Assembly: GCA_944321725.1 (NCBI GenBank)
Contig: CALUMI010000001.1
Span: 1 to 64,000, forward strand
Length of the DNA: 64,000 nucleotides
Origin: an uncultured Muribaculaceae bacterium
Lineage (GTDB): Bacteria > Bacteroidota > Bacteroidia > Bacteroidales > Muribaculaceae
Reading direction: 5' to 3'
Shown piece after piece: positions 42,878 through 51,820 of this stretch (position 1 is its first letter; each line of letters starts with the position of its first letter). The position numbers were made by a program, and so were the translations under genes. A model generated the notes under the pieces. It had not been told where the DNA came from, did not search any database, and saw nothing but the letters and a program-made list of their open reading frames with translations.

Positions 42878-44107
42878 ATGGCTGAAATGATTGCTAAAAA
42901 TGATGATTTCGACCCGTATGCGGTCGACAATGGCAGTAATCGCCTGTGGAATCGCAATTATATCCTTGTGATGACTGCCAATTTCCTGTTGTTTTTCTCG
43001 CTTTACAATCTGATGCCTGTCCTTCCGATATATCTTGCCGACGAGTGTCATGCTGGAAAAGATGTGATTGGGGAGGTGATGAGCGGATTTATTATCACCG
43101 GGTTGATGATACGCCCGTTCAGCGGCTATATAGTCGACAGCTTTCCGCGTAAGAAGGTGTTGCTTATCTGTTATGCCGCTTTTGTGGTGATGAATATAGG
43201 ATACGTCGTGTTTTCCACAGTACTTGCCATTGCGATAGTGCGTGTGTTGCAGGGTTTCGCTTTTGGGTCGACATCCGTTTCCAACAGCACGGTGGCCATC
43301 GATGTGCTTCCGTCGTGCCGTCGCAGTGAGGGTATAGGGTACTACGGAATAAGCAATAATCTTGCCATGGCGATAGGCCCGTCGGTGGCGTTGGCTCTTT
43401 ATCATAATATACCCAACATCCAAATTGTGTTTTCTGTGCCTTTGATTTCCGCTTTGTTGGGTTTTCTCTGTGTGACGGCCGTTAAGAATAAGCCGCGGGC
43501 CATAGTCAAGGATGCCGCTCCGCTGTCGTTCGACCGCTTTTTCCTTGTTAAAGGCATACCGGAGGGACTGACATTGATTACATTCGCTTTTTCGAGCGCG
43601 ACGCTCACTACGTATCTTGCAATTTACGGAAAACAGGAATTGGGCAAATATTCGGAATCGGGGATATATTTTCTTGTGATGGCTCTCGGACTGATATTGT
43701 CGCGCCTCACCACCAACCAATGGGTGCGCAAGGGATACATTGTGCGCAATGTCAAGGCCGGAATGATTTTGGTGATTGTCGGATTCTTGATATTCAATGA
43801 GCTGCGTGATGATTTGTCGTTTTATGTTTCGGCTTTTGTCATAGGCTTGGGCTATGGTACTATGTGTCCGTCTTATCAGTCGATGTTCATCAATCTGGCA
43901 CCAAACAGCAGGCGTGGCACGGCAAACTCTTCTTACCTGACATCGTGGGATGTTGGCGCGGGGCTCGGAATATGCAGCGCCGGATATATTGCGGAGCTCA
44001 CCAACTATCACACCGTGTATCGCATCTGCTTCGTGTTGTGCATAATTGGCTGCATAATATATTATCTTTACACGTCAAAGCATTTCGAACGTCTAAAAAT
44101 AAGGTAA
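42878..44107 (+). CDS. MFS transporter
   Basis: 409 residues with twelve predicted membrane helices. After a 30-residue cytoplasmic start (NDDFDPYAVDNGSNRLWNRN) the first helix reads ILVMTANFLLFFSLYNLMPV, and the MFS loop 2-3 motif appears as IRPFSGYIVDSFPRKKV. It resembles the broad drug/metabolite exporters of Bacteroidetes; the substrate cannot be read from sequence. The ATG at 42878 is taken; an upstream in-frame TTG is not needed. It follows miaB by 12 bases and may be cotranscribed. Confidence 0.88.
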   Translation: MAEMIAKNDDFDPYAVDNGSNRLWNRNYILVMTANFLLFFSLYNLMPVLPIYLADECHAGKDVIGEVMSGFIITGLMIRPFSGYIVDSFPRKKVLLICYAAFVVMNIGYVVFSTVLAIAIVRVLQGFAFGSTSVSNSTVAIDVLPSCRRSEGIGYYGISNNLAMAIGPSVALALYHNIPNIQIVFSVPLISALLGFLCVTAVKNKPRAIVKDAAPLSFDRFFLVKGIPEGLTLITFAFSSATLTTYLAIYGKQELGKYSESGIYFLVMALGLILSRLTTNQWVRKGYIVRNVKAGMILVIVGFLIFNELRDDLSFYVSAFVIGLGYGTMCPSYQSMFINLAPNSRRGTANSSYLTSWDVGAGLGICSAGYIAELTNYHTVYRICFVLCIIGCIIYYLYTSKHFERLKIR

Positions 44108-44131
44108 AAATTACAGAATTTTCGGAAAATA

Positions 44132-44163
44132 GTTGACAACGGCTTGTTCCGGGTAGTATCTTT
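44132..44163 (+). promoter_or_regulatory. Promoter of the ftsX-to-queA operon
   Basis: TTG at 44132-44134 and TATCTTTG at 44156-44163 are 21 bases apart, at the edge of normal spacing, and CA follows. Leader of about 20 bases to ftsX. Confidence 0.6.
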
Positions 44164-44188
44164 GCAAGATATGAGGAATTAACGTGTT

Positions 44189-45064
44189 ATGACGAAAGAA
44201 AAAAAATCAAAAATATCATATTTCCAATCAAATTTCACGTCTACGGTAAGTGTGGCTCTCGTGCTTCTTCTGATAGGTGTGGTGGCTTTTTTGGGCATTC
44301 TTGCCAAGTCGTTTTCCGACGAGTTGAAAGAGAACGTCGGTTTTAACGTGATTTTGCGTAAAGACGCCACTGCCGAGCAGATAGTGGAGATGGACGGAAT
44401 GTGGAAATCCGCGCCTTATGTGTCGAGAGTGAAATATATATCGAAGGACGATGCTTTGGCGAGTTGGCAGAAAGATACCGGAGAGAACCTTGTCGAGCTG
44501 TTCGGCGTAAATCCTCTCAGCGCGGAGTTTGAGGTATATGTGAAACCGGAGTACGTTTCGTCCGACAGTCTTTCAAAAATAGAGAAATCATTGTCGTCGA
44601 TAAAATGTATCGAGGAGATAGCCATGCACAAGGCGGAAGTCGACGAGGCAAACCGCAACATAAGCAATATAGCGATTATCCTGCTTAGTGTGGCTGTGCT
44701 GTTGATGTTCATCTCGTTGGCTCTTATTAACAATACCGTGCGTCTTACTGTTTATTCGCGGCGGTTCATCATCCATACGATGAAACTTGTTGGAGCGAAG
44801 CCGGGTTTCATTCGCCGGCCTTTTGTCGTTAGCAATATGCTCAACGGGCTGATAGCGTCGGTGGTGGCTATGGTGCTGTTGGTGGGTGTCTATTTTTCAA
44901 TGTCGCGCATTGATCATTCATTGACTGACGGTTTTGAGCCGCTGACGGTTGCGGCAGTGTTCTTCGGTCTGGCGATAGTTGGAATCCTGATTTGCGGTTT
45001 TGCGGCCTTTTTTGCCTCGAATAAGTACATAAGGGCTAATTACGATGATTTGTTTAAAAAGTAA
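44189..45064 (+). CDS. ftsX: Cell-division protein FtsX
   Basis: 291 residues. Cytoplasmic start, membrane helix 1 (TVSVALVLLLIGVVAFLGIL), a periplasmic domain (residues about 40-160, FNVILRKDATAEQIVEMDGM), then three helices including IAIILLSVAVLLMFISLALI with the FtsX motif LINNTVRLTVYSRRFIIHTM. With the ATPase FtsE (not in this window) it controls peptidoglycan hydrolases at the division site. First gene of a conserved Bacteroidetes operon. Confidence 0.93.
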   Translation: MTKEKKSKISYFQSNFTSTVSVALVLLLIGVVAFLGILAKSFSDELKENVGFNVILRKDATAEQIVEMDGMWKSAPYVSRVKYISKDDALASWQKDTGENLVELFGVNPLSAEFEVYVKPEYVSSDSLSKIEKSLSSIKCIEEIAMHKAEVDEANRNISNIAIILLSVAVLLMFISLALINNTVRLTVYSRRFIIHTMKLVGAKPGFIRRPFVVSNMLNGLIASVVAMVLLVGVYFSMSRIDHSLTDGFEPLTVAAVFFGLAIVGILICGFAAFFASNKYIRANYDDLFKK

Positions 45065-45076
45065 TTTTAATATATA

Positions 45077-45319
45077 ATGGCGAATATAGAGAATAAAGAA
45101 GATTCGAGCCGCCCGTTGGGGAAAAGCAATTTTCTGCTTATGGCGGTTTCTGTGGCGTTGATAATAATAGGTTTTCTGTTTACGGGAAGCGGCGAACCGA
45201 GCACTGAGGCCGGGTATAATCCCGACATATTCAGCCCGATGAGGATAGTTGTCGGGCCTACTGTTGCTTTTGTGGGATTTGTGTTGATGTTTTTTGCCAT
45301 TTTATATAAGAAGAGATAG
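45077..45319 (+). CDS. DUF3098 family small membrane protein
   Basis: 80 residues, two membrane helices (about 20-38 and 60-77) flanking a short loop ([20 protein letters not shown]) that is the DUF3098 signature. It occurs between ftsX and uppP in Bacteroidetes, as here, 12 bases after ftsX and 2 before uppP. A role in envelope biogenesis is implied by place only; no function is known. Confidence 0.88.
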   Translation: MANIENKEDSSRPLGKSNFLLMAVSVALIIIGFLFTGSGEPSTEAGYNPDIFSPMRIVVGPTVAFVGFVLMFFAILYKKR

Positions 45320-45321
45320 AC

Positions 45322-46167
45322 ATGGATATATTGGACGCGGTGATAATAGCGATTGTGGAGGGGCTGACGGAGTTCCTTCCTGTATCGTCTACAGGTCACA
45401 TGATTATAGCCCAGAATGTGCTTAGTGTTGAGAGTACGGTTTTTGTGAAGGCATTTACTTTTATCATACAGTTTGGCGCGATTCTTTCTGTTGTTTGCCT
45501 GTATTGGAAACGCTTTTTCCGTCTTAACCATACGCCTGCTCCCGCCGGTGCGTCAGGATTCAGACGCTTTCTCCACAAATATGATTTTTATTGGAAATTG
45601 TTTGTGGCTTTTATTCCGGCCGCAGTGCTGGGGCTTTTGTTCAGCGACCTTATCGACAAAATGCTTGAAAGTGTGACGGTGGTTGCCGTGATGCTTATTG
45701 TGGGAGGTATATTCATGCTGTTCTGCGACAAAATATTCTCGCATGGCAGTGAGAAGACGGAGATGACAGAAAAACGGGCGTTTTGGATTGGAATGTTTCA
45801 ATGTATATCGATGATACCCGGAGTATCACGCTCTATGGCGACTATAGTAGGCGGTATGGCGCAGAAACTTACGAGGAAGGCCGCGGCCGAGTTCTCTTTC
45901 TTTCTTGCCGTGCCGACAATGTTTGCCGCTACGGTCTATAAAATGTATGATTTGCTGAAAGAGGGCGGGACACAAATAATAGCCGACAATCTTTCTGTTT
46001 TGCTTGTCGGCAATATTGTAGCGTTTATAGTCGCTTTGCTCGCCATAAAGTTTTTCATCGCGTTTGTCACCAAATACGGTTTCAAACTTTTTGGTTGGTA
46101 CCGTATTGTGGTTGGCGGAGCCATACTCGTGATGCTTGCTTTGGGTTATGACCTTGCTTTGATGTAG
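45322..46167 (+). CDS. uppP: Undecaprenyl-diphosphate phosphatase
   Basis: 281 residues, eight membrane helices. Active-site motifs are [20 protein letters not shown] (catalytic Glu and Ser/His region) and, later, [20 protein letters not shown] (the PGxSRS motif). It removes phosphate from undecaprenyl diphosphate to renew the lipid carrier for peptidoglycan and surface polysaccharides, and its loss or excess changes bacitracin sensitivity. A short loop of about 20 residues between helices 2 and 3 ([20 protein letters not shown]) is longer than in E. coli. Cotranscribed with its neighbours. Confidence 0.95.
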   Translation: MDILDAVIIAIVEGLTEFLPVSSTGHMIIAQNVLSVESTVFVKAFTFIIQFGAILSVVCLYWKRFFRLNHTPAPAGASGFRRFLHKYDFYWKLFVAFIPAAVLGLLFSDLIDKMLESVTVVAVMLIVGGIFMLFCDKIFSHGSEKTEMTEKRAFWIGMFQCISMIPGVSRSMATIVGGMAQKLTRKAAAEFSFFLAVPTMFAATVYKMYDLLKEGGTQIIADNLSVLLVGNIVAFIVALLAIKFFIAFVTKYGFKLFGWYRIVVGGAILVMLALGYDLALM

Positions 46168-46173
46168 AGAGAT

Positions 46174-46899
46174 ATGCTTAATCCTGTAGAGGGTGAAATA
46201 TTTTATGTGGACAAGCCGTTGCGTTGGACTTCGTTTGATGTGGTTAAACGGATACGCGGAGTGCTCAGCAGGAAAACCGGCATAAAGAAGCTGAAAGTGG
46301 GGCACGCCGGAACTCTCGACCCGCTTGCCACAGGAGTAATGACCGTAGTGACGGGACGCGCCACCAAGCGCATTGAGGAATTGCAGGCGCATACAAAGGA
46401 GTATGTGGCCGAAATAAAGCTCGGTGCCACAACTCCTTCGTTCGACCTTGAAACGGAAATCGACGCTGAATACCAGTGGCAACATATCGGCAAAGACCGG
46501 ATAGAGGAAGTGCTTAAGAGCTTTGTCGGAGTGATAAAGCAGGTGCCGCCTGCTTATTCGGCTTGTAAAATCGACGGAAAACGCGCCTACAAAATGGCGC
46601 GCAAGGGGAAAGAGGTGAACATTAAGGCTAAAGAGCTTGTTATTGATGAGATTGAGCTGTTGGCCGCAGAGTTGCCAATAATAACGATACGCATAGTGTG
46701 CAGCAAAGGCACTTATATACGCGCTTTGGCACGCGATATAGGAGTGGCGCTTGACAGCGGAGCTCATCTCGTCGGACTGCGGCGCACCCGTGTCGGCAAT
46801 GTCCGAGTGGAAGATTGCGAGCAGGTGGATGCCTTGATTGGGTGGCTTGAGAATGAAGAATTTGTTTTACCGGAAGAAACATCGGACAGAAATATATGA
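46174..46899 (+). CDS. truB: tRNA pseudouridine55 synthase
   Basis: 241 residues. Catalytic motif [20 protein letters not shown] contains the nucleophilic aspartate. Further marks: [15 protein letters not shown] near the start, [20 protein letters not shown], and [20 protein letters not shown]. It makes the pseudouridine of the T loop in most tRNAs. Shorter than E. coli TruB because the C-terminal PUA domain is reduced. It overlaps queA by 4 bases (ATGA). Confidence 0.95.
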   Translation: MLNPVEGEIFYVDKPLRWTSFDVVKRIRGVLSRKTGIKKLKVGHAGTLDPLATGVMTVVTGRATKRIEELQAHTKEYVAEIKLGATTPSFDLETEIDAEYQWQHIGKDRIEEVLKSFVGVIKQVPPAYSACKIDGKRAYKMARKGKEVNIKAKELVIDEIELLAAELPIITIRIVCSKGTYIRALARDIGVALDSGAHLVGLRRTRVGNVRVEDCEQVDALIGWLENEEFVLPEETSDRNI

Positions 46900-47972
46900 A
46901 AGAGATGAATGGCAATAGAGAAATGAAGTTGTCGCAGTTTAAGTTTAAACTGCCGGAGGAACTTATTGCGCAGTATCCGTCGCCTGAGCGCGATGAGTCG
47001 CGGTTGATGGTGGTCAACCGTAAAACAGGCGGGATTGAGCATAAAGTGTTTAAAGACGTGCTCGACTACTTCAATGAGGGAGATTTGTTCGTGCTTAACG
47101 ATACGAAAGTGTTTCCGGCTCTTCTTTATGGGAATAAGGAAAAGACAGGCGCGCGTATCGAGGTGTTTTTGCTTCGTGAGCTCAACGAGGAGCATAAGCT
47201 GTGGGATGTGCTTGTGGAGCCTGCCCGTAAAATACGTATAGGAAATAAGTTGTACTTTGGAGAGGATGAGTCGATGGTTGCCGAGGTTATCGACAACACT
47301 ACTTCTCGCGGACGCACTTTGCGCTTCCTTTACGACGGGCCTCATGATGAATTTAAGGAGGCTCTGTTTAAATTGGGGCTGACACCTCTTCCTTATTATA
47401 TCAACCGTCAGCCTGAACCCGACGATGTGGAGCGGTATCAGTGCATATATGCCAAGAATGAGGGCGCGGTGGTGGCTCCTGCCGCCGGTTTGCATTTTAG
47501 CCGTGAGATTTTGAAACGGATGGAAATTAAGGGGATAAATTTCGATTTTCTCACATTGCATTTCGGATTGGGCAATTTCAGGGAAATCGATGTGGAGGAT
47601 CTTACCAAGCATCGTATGGACTCAGAACAAATGGAAGTGGGACCGCATCTTGTGGAGACAGTCAACAAGACCAAAGACGAGGGCAAGGCCGTGTGTGCCG
47701 TTGGGGCTTCTGTTTTGAGGGCAATCGCCAGCACGGTGAGCATGAACGGGCATATCAAAGAATATAGCGGTTGGACGAACAAGTTTATATTTCCGCCTTA
47801 TGAGTTCAGCGTGTGTACATCGATGATAACCAATTTCCACATGCCTTATTCCACAATGCTGATGATGGTGGCGGCATTTGGCGATTACGATTTGATAATG
47901 GAGGCTTATGACACGGCCGTAAAGGAAAAATATCGTTTTGGAGCGTATGGCGACGCCATGCTGATAATCTGA
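46896..47972 (+). CDS. queA: S-adenosylmethionine:tRNA ribosyltransferase-isomerase
   Basis: 358 residues, or 349 from the second Met cluster at 46923, which starts [20 protein letters not shown] as other QueA proteins do. The longer start is kept because of the ATGA overlap with truB. Marks: [59 protein letters not shown] and [20 protein letters not shown]. It transfers the ribosyl part of SAM to 7-aminomethyl-7-deazaguanine in tRNA, giving epoxyqueuosine. Last gene of the operon; a terminator follows. Confidence 0.96.
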   Translation: MKEMNGNREMKLSQFKFKLPEELIAQYPSPERDESRLMVVNRKTGGIEHKVFKDVLDYFNEGDLFVLNDTKVFPALLYGNKEKTGARIEVFLLRELNEEHKLWDVLVEPARKIRIGNKLYFGEDESMVAEVIDNTTSRGRTLRFLYDGPHDEFKEALFKLGLTPLPYYINRQPEPDDVERYQCIYAKNEGAVVAPAAGLHFSREILKRMEIKGINFDFLTLHFGLGNFREIDVEDLTKHRMDSEQMEVGPHLVETVNKTKDEGKAVCAVGASVLRAIASTVSMNGHIKEYSGWTNKFIFPPYEFSVCTSMITNFHMPYSTMLMMVAAFGDYDLIMEAYDTAVKEKYRFGAYGDAMLII

Positions 47973-48001
47973 TTCTTGGAAATTGTGCGAAATAAAATAA
48001 A

Positions 48002-48037
48002 AGCCGGAACCCGCAATGGATTCCGGCTCGTTTTTTT
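48002..48037. terminator. Terminator between queA and the DUF4960-like gene
   Basis: AGCCGGAA pairs with TTCCGGCT (8 bases, loop 11) and seven T follow after CG. Also usable by the convergent gene. Confidence 0.8.
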
Positions 48038-48063
48038 ACCTTAAAATATATTTATTACCTAAT

Positions 48064-49203
48064 TTATTCCGCGTCGAGCATGATTTTCTCCACAATCGTT
48101 TTTCCGCTCTTCGTGGTTTGTTTGCGGATGTAAAGACCATTTTGCGACGGGTCTTTTATTTCGATGCCTTGCAGTGTGTAGTAAGTTGTGCCGACAATCT
48201 CTTCCGCTTCCTCAATAGTTTCTACAGCCGCGCCTGTGCCGTCGGGAGAGAGCTCGTTGAGGGCGTTGTAAGTCAGACGCTCGATGTTGCCTTGATACGG
48301 ATTGGTGGTGTTGTTCTGATTCCATTCGTAGCAGGCTATGCCGATTGTGATACATTTTCCCTGATAGGTGTCGTTGGCGTCCCAGCGCGCGATAGCACCA
48401 CCATAGTAGTCCTCGATATGCGGCCACATGCCGAGAGGGGTGACTTGCCATTGGCTATATAATCCTTGATAGTGGTTGACATCACCGTTGCCTGTGGCAT
48501 CCCCGTCGTAAGCGTCGTCTAAATGCCAAAAGCAGTTATGGTCTTCTTTCCAGCCCGGACCGGTCATGTGGAATACTTTATATTCCTTCCCGTTGGGGCG
48601 TTGTGCCGTTTCCATTGTGATGCCGTCAAACAGGGGGTCATTGGACCGGTCGAATGTTTGAGGAGCGTCAGCCCATGTGCCGAGCACTACGTTGACATCG
48701 ATAATGTCCTGATTGTCTACGCCTTCTGCAAATGTCACGTTTTCAGGGTCGCGGTCTATGCGCCCAAAGTCTTTGAGCAGGATGCAAGCATGGTTTGTAA
48801 GCAGCAGGTTGCCGCCGTTTTTATAAAAATCGGTGATGGCTGTCTTTACCGTCTCGTTTAGAAAACCTTTCTCGCCACCAAGACAATTGTTGCGGAAACT
48901 TGCGATATAATCAGCGGTGGTAGCCTGTTCAAATGGCTGGGCAACCACACGGTCGATTGCAATCCAGATTGCCTGATAGTTTGACAAGTCTGCGGTTCCG
49001 TCGGCTATTTCGGCTGTGCTTATATACTTGCCGCCATACTCGTTAAACCATTCGGCAGCCGCGCGCTCGTCGTCGTCGCCTGTGCTTAGCAACTCGTCGT
49101 AAGAGGCATAACTGCCAACCATTACTACCTTATCGAAATCTGCGGCCTGAGTTGCTGCAACCGATAAGATAGAAGTCAGAATTAGAGATGTAATTTTTTT
49201 CAT
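48064..49203 (-). CDS. Secreted DUF4960-like protein with sorting-type C-terminus
   Basis: 379 residues from the ATG at 49203. Signal peptide KKITSLILTSILSVAATQAA, then a Rossmann-like region (VVMVGSYASYDELL, then AIWIAIDRVVAQPFEQATTA and GGNLLLTNHACILLKDFGRI) reminiscent of ThuA/glutamine-amidotransferase-like folds and of DUF4960, a domain found in outer-surface fructan- or glycan-binding proteins of Bacteroides. The last 70 residues (TTYYTLQGIEIKDPSQNGLY) resemble type IX secretion C-terminal domains. The DUF4960 assignment is by appearance, so confidence is moderate. Ligand unknown. Confidence 0.65.
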   Translation of the reverse strand: MKKITSLILTSILSVAATQAADFDKVVMVGSYASYDELLSTGDDDERAAAEWFNEYGGKYISTAEIADGTADLSNYQAIWIAIDRVVAQPFEQATTADYIASFRNNCLGGEKGFLNETVKTAITDFYKNGGNLLLTNHACILLKDFGRIDRDPENVTFAEGVDNQDIIDVNVVLGTWADAPQTFDRSNDPLFDGITMETAQRPNGKEYKVFHMTGPGWKEDHNCFWHLDDAYDGDATGNGDVNHYQGLYSQWQVTPLGMWPHIEDYYGGAIARWDANDTYQGKCITIGIACYEWNQNNTTNPYQGNIERLTYNALNELSPDGTGAAVETIEEAEEIVGTTYYTLQGIEIKDPSQNGLYIRKQTTKSGKTIVEKIMLDAE

Positions 49204-49251
49204 ACGATTAAAAATTAAAGTGTTGAAAATTTTGTTTGTTAAGTTTGTACG

Positions 49252-49259
49252 CAAAATTA
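49252..49259 (-). promoter_or_regulatory. -7 promoter element of the DUF4960-like gene
   Basis: TAATTTTG on the minus strand, followed by CG, about 48 bases before the ATG at 49203. Confidence 0.45.
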
Positions 49260-49397
49260 CGTTTTTGGCTTTCCTGTGATATGTAAGGAATGTTTCAAAT
49301 GCTGTCAATCTTGTTTCAGACCCCATTTTTTTTGTACCCTCTTATGCCCGCAGGATTTTATTTACTTTGAAAGTTATGCGGGGTGTGATAATTGTTG

Positions 49398-49405
49398 TAA
49401 TTTTG
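49398..49405 (+). promoter_or_regulatory. -7 promoter element of asd
   Basis: TAATTTTG, 34 bases before the asd ATG. The nearest upstream TTTG is 27 bases away, too far for a standard -33. Confidence 0.5.
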
Positions 49406-49439
49406 CGGAAAATTCAGATAAAGGCTTAATTATAAGAGA

Positions 49440-50447
49440 ATGAAAGTAGCTATTGTAGGCGCAAGCGGTGCCGTTGGACAAGAGTTTTTGCGTGTTCTTG
49501 ACGAACAGAATTTCCCTGTGGACGATTTGTTGCTTTTTGGTTCTAAGCGCAGCGCGGGCAGGAAGTATGCTTTTAGAGGAAAAGAATATGTTGTGAGAGA
49601 ACTCTGTCACAATGATGATTTCAAGGGGGTTGATATCGCTTTTGCGTCGGCCGGTGCCGGAACATCGAAAGAGTTTGCCGAAACAATCACCAAGCATGGG
49701 GCAGTCATGATTGACAATTCGAGCGCGTTCCGGATGGATGCCGATGTGCCATTGGTTGTGCCTGAAGTCAATGGTGAGGATGCCTTTAATGCTCCCCGCA
49801 ATATCATAGCCAATCCGAATTGCACGACCATACAGATGGTGGTGGCTCTGAAAGCCATACACGACGTGTCGCCTATCAGGCGTGTGCATGTGGCCACATA
49901 TCAGGCGGCGAGCGGCGCGGGAGCGTCGGGGATGCAGGAGCTGCGCCGGCAATATGACGACATAACAGCCGGCAAGGAGCCTGTAGTGGAAAAATTCGCT
50001 TATCAGCTTGCCTATAATCTTATTCCTCATATAGATGTGTTTATGGATAACGGCTACACCAAAGAGGAAATGAAGATGTATAATGAAACAAAAAAGATAA
50101 TGCACGCTCCGGATTTGCATGTTAGCGCGATGTGTGTGCGTGTCCCGGTGATGCGCGCCCACAGCGAGGCTGTGTGGGTTGAGACGGAGCGTCCGGTTTC
50201 TGTCGAAGAGGCCCGGGAGGCTTTCCGTAAAGGGAATGGCCTTGTTGTGGTTGATGAGCCGCAGGAAAAGAAATATCCCATGCCGTTGTTTGTCGCTGGC
50301 AAAGATCCCGTTTATGTTGGCAGGATACGGAAAGATTTGACAGATGACAACGGACTGTCGTTTTGGATAGTGGGCGATCAGATTAAAAAAGGCGCGGCGC
50401 TCAACGCCGTGCAGATAGCGCAATATATGATTGCCAATAAGAAGTAA
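49440..50447 (+). CDS. asd: Aspartate-semialdehyde dehydrogenase
   Basis: 335 residues. NADP-binding start [20 protein letters not shown], the catalytic Cys128 in [20 protein letters not shown], and [20 protein letters not shown] after it. It reduces aspartyl phosphate to the semialdehyde, the branch point to lysine, diaminopimelate, threonine and methionine. The short form with GASGAVG at the start is the Gram-positive-like class usual in Bacteroidetes. It is followed after 10 bases by the DUF115-like gene. Confidence 0.96.
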   Translation: MKVAIVGASGAVGQEFLRVLDEQNFPVDDLLLFGSKRSAGRKYAFRGKEYVVRELCHNDDFKGVDIAFASAGAGTSKEFAETITKHGAVMIDNSSAFRMDADVPLVVPEVNGEDAFNAPRNIIANPNCTTIQMVVALKAIHDVSPIRRVHVATYQAASGAGASGMQELRRQYDDITAGKEPVVEKFAYQLAYNLIPHIDVFMDNGYTKEEMKMYNETKKIMHAPDLHVSAMCVRVPVMRAHSEAVWVETERPVSVEEAREAFRKGNGLVVVDEPQEKKYPMPLFVAGKDPVYVGRIRKDLTDDNGLSFWIVGDQIKKGAALNAVQIAQYMIANKK

Positions 50448-50457
50448 GCAAGGAAGT

Positions 50458-51303
50458 ATGGACTTCGATAAATTGTCGCGGGCGGCAGAGTCGGTGTCGC
50501 AGACTGTGGGCAGCATGATTAAGATTGCTTTGCTGTCGCGGCGGGTGACTGTAGTAAAGCGTGCCGTGGAAGGCGACGAGATTGTGGTGCTCGGCAACGG
50601 GCCGTCGCTGAGCAAGACGGTGGAGGAGTCGGCTGATTTTCTGTCCCGAAAAAAGAAGATTGCCGTTAACTTTGCGGCAAACACCCCGCTTTTTCTTGAG
50701 CTGAAACCGGAATTCTATGTGCTTGCCGATCCCCATTTTTTTGCAGACGGCAATGAGAATGTCGACAAATTGTGGGAAACGTTTGCGCGGAAAGTAGAGT
50801 GGGACATGGTGCTTTTTGTCCCTTCCAACGTGAAATTGCGGCGTGCAGATTCGCTGAGTTCCAATCCTCATATCACCGTTGAACGGTACAGTCTTACGCC
50901 TGTCGAGGGAAACCGCCGCTTTTGCCATTTTGCTTACAGTAGGGGATGGGGTATGCCACGTCCGCGCAATGTGTTGATTCCGTCGATAATGATAGCCTTG
51001 AATATGGGTTTCCGGACTGTTTATGTAGCCGGTGCGGATCATTCATGGATGAGGACATTGTCGGTCGACGACAACAACCGGGTTGTGAGCATTCAGCCTC
51101 ATTTCTATAAGGACAGTGAGAAAGAGAACCGGAGGGTGACGGCCGAATATGCCGCATATCCGTTGTATAAGATAGTCTACAGTTTTTATGTGGCGTTTAA
51201 GGCTTATTTCGAAATCCGCGATTATGCGGATTATCTCGGCTCTAAGGTCTATAATATAACTCCGGGCAGTTTTATCGACGCTTTTGAGAGGAAAACGGTA
51301 TAG
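50458..51303 (+). CDS. DUF115/MptE-like domain protein
   Basis: 281 residues from the ATG at 50458. A Rossmann-like fold is suggested by IVVLGNGPSLSKTVEESADF, KKIAVNFAANTPLFLELKPE, FYVLADPHFF and, later, FRTVYVAGADHSWMRTLSVD. This set matches the DUF115 (MptE-like) group, whose members include archaeal pterin diphosphokinases and bacterial motility-accessory or surface-glycan proteins. Members of glycan loci are thought to act as glycosyltransferases, so a sugar-transfer role is possible. It follows asd by 10 bases and ends before a shared terminator. Function unproved. Confidence 0.65.
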   Translation: MDFDKLSRAAESVSQTVGSMIKIALLSRRVTVVKRAVEGDEIVVLGNGPSLSKTVEESADFLSRKKKIAVNFAANTPLFLELKPEFYVLADPHFFADGNENVDKLWETFARKVEWDMVLFVPSNVKLRRADSLSSNPHITVERYSLTPVEGNRRFCHFAYSRGWGMPRPRNVLIPSIMIALNMGFRTVYVAGADHSWMRTLSVDDNNRVVSIQPHFYKDSEKENRRVTAEYAAYPLYKIVYSFYVAFKAYFEIRDYADYLGSKVYNITPGSFIDAFERKTV

Positions 51304-51339
51304 GTCTTGTCGCTTTTTTTCTTGTTTATATAAAAATAA

Positions 51340-51367
51340 AAAGCCGCTACGCATGCGTAACGGCTTT
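51340..51367. terminator. Bidirectional terminator between the DUF115-like gene and the repeat lipoprotein gene
   Basis: A near-perfect palindrome around GCATGC (51351-51356) with arms AAAGCCG and CGGCTTT, and T- or A-rich flanks on both sides. Confidence 0.75.
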
Positions 51368-51386
51368 AATCGTTGATTGTATCAGC

Positions 51387-51566
51387 TTATTTTACAGTGT
51401 CAGCAGCTACAGTGTCAGCAGCTACAGTGTCAGCAGCTACAGTGTCAACAACAGCTACAGTGTCAGCAGCTACAGTGTCAGTAGCAGCAGCGTTTTCTGC
51501 TTTGTTACCACAAGAGAACAAAGATGCGCTAAATACAACAGCAAGTAATAAAACTAACTTTTTCAT
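51387..51566 (-). CDS. Small repeat lipoprotein (AADTV repeats)
   Basis: 59 residues. Lipoprotein signal peptide KKLVLLLAVVFSASLFSCGN with the lipobox LFSC (Cys19), then NKAENAAATDTV and five further copies of the pentapeptide AADTV or AVVDTV, ending DTVK. The DNA of the repeats is a 15-base unit, GCTGCTGACACTGTA on the minus strand, nearly identical from copy to copy, so copy number may vary. The -7 element TACCTTTG lies at 51617-51624, and the bidirectional terminator at 51340-51367 follows. Very similar small Asp/Thr/Val repeat lipoproteins are seen in other Bacteroidales; function unknown, possibly a spacer at the outer membrane. Confidence 0.85.
   Translation of the reverse strand: MKKLVLLLAVVFSASLFSCGNKAENAAATDTVAADTVAVVDTVAADTVAADTVAADTVK
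51395..51479 (-). repeat. 15-base coding tandem repeat in the small lipoprotein gene
   Basis: Plus-strand unit ACAGTGTCAGCAGCT occurs in near-exact tandem copies from about 51395, with one insertion of three bases (AACAACAGCT) in the middle. All changes keep the frame. Confidence 0.85.
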
Positions 51567-51616
51567 CTTTTTTTGAATTTAATAATAAAACAATTTTTTA
51601 TGCTTCAAAAACGATA

Positions 51617-51640
51617 CAAAGGTATAACAAAATAATCTAC
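51617..51640 (-). promoter_or_regulatory. Promoter of the repeat lipoprotein gene
   Basis: On the minus strand TACCTTTG at 51617-51624, with a TTG upstream after about 18 bases in place of TTTG. Leader of about 45 bases. Confidence 0.6.
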
Positions 51641-51757
51641 TACAATAATTTTAGCGGAAAAAAATTGCCTTTTGAGTAACTTTTGACAGTTTTTTTTGGT
51701 CTAAAAGTCGGTTTTTTGCCTCTTTGTATCATGTAATATGTTGATTGTTAGCATATT

Positions 51758-51816
51758 GGCAAAAGGTTTAACGTTTATGTTGTAAAACATATTTTTCCGG
51801 CGTTAAACCTTTTGCC
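51758..51816 (-). terminator. Large inverted repeat downstream of tyrS, with a nested palindrome
   Basis: GGCAAAAGGTTTAACG (51758-51773) and CGTTAAACCTTTTGCC (51801-51816) are perfect 16-base complements. The 27-base loop contains TATGTTGTAAAACATAT (51776-51792), itself nearly palindromic. On the minus strand it lies 4 bases past the tyrS stop, where a terminator is expected, but the T-run is poor and the size is unusual. Confidence 0.6.
51776..51792 (+). repeat. Near-palindromic motif, copy 3 (TATGTTGTAAAACATAT)
   Basis: Identical over 17 bases to 32357-32373 and over 14 bases (opposite strand) to 17631-17644. It forms the loop of the tyrS 3' inverted repeat. Confidence 0.6.
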
Positions 51817-51820
51817 ATGA

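Noticed and set aside
51395..51479. Short direct repeats that look like a small CRISPR array
   Set aside because: The 15-base units are tandem without spacers and code for AADTV in a lipoprotein; no cas genes are present.
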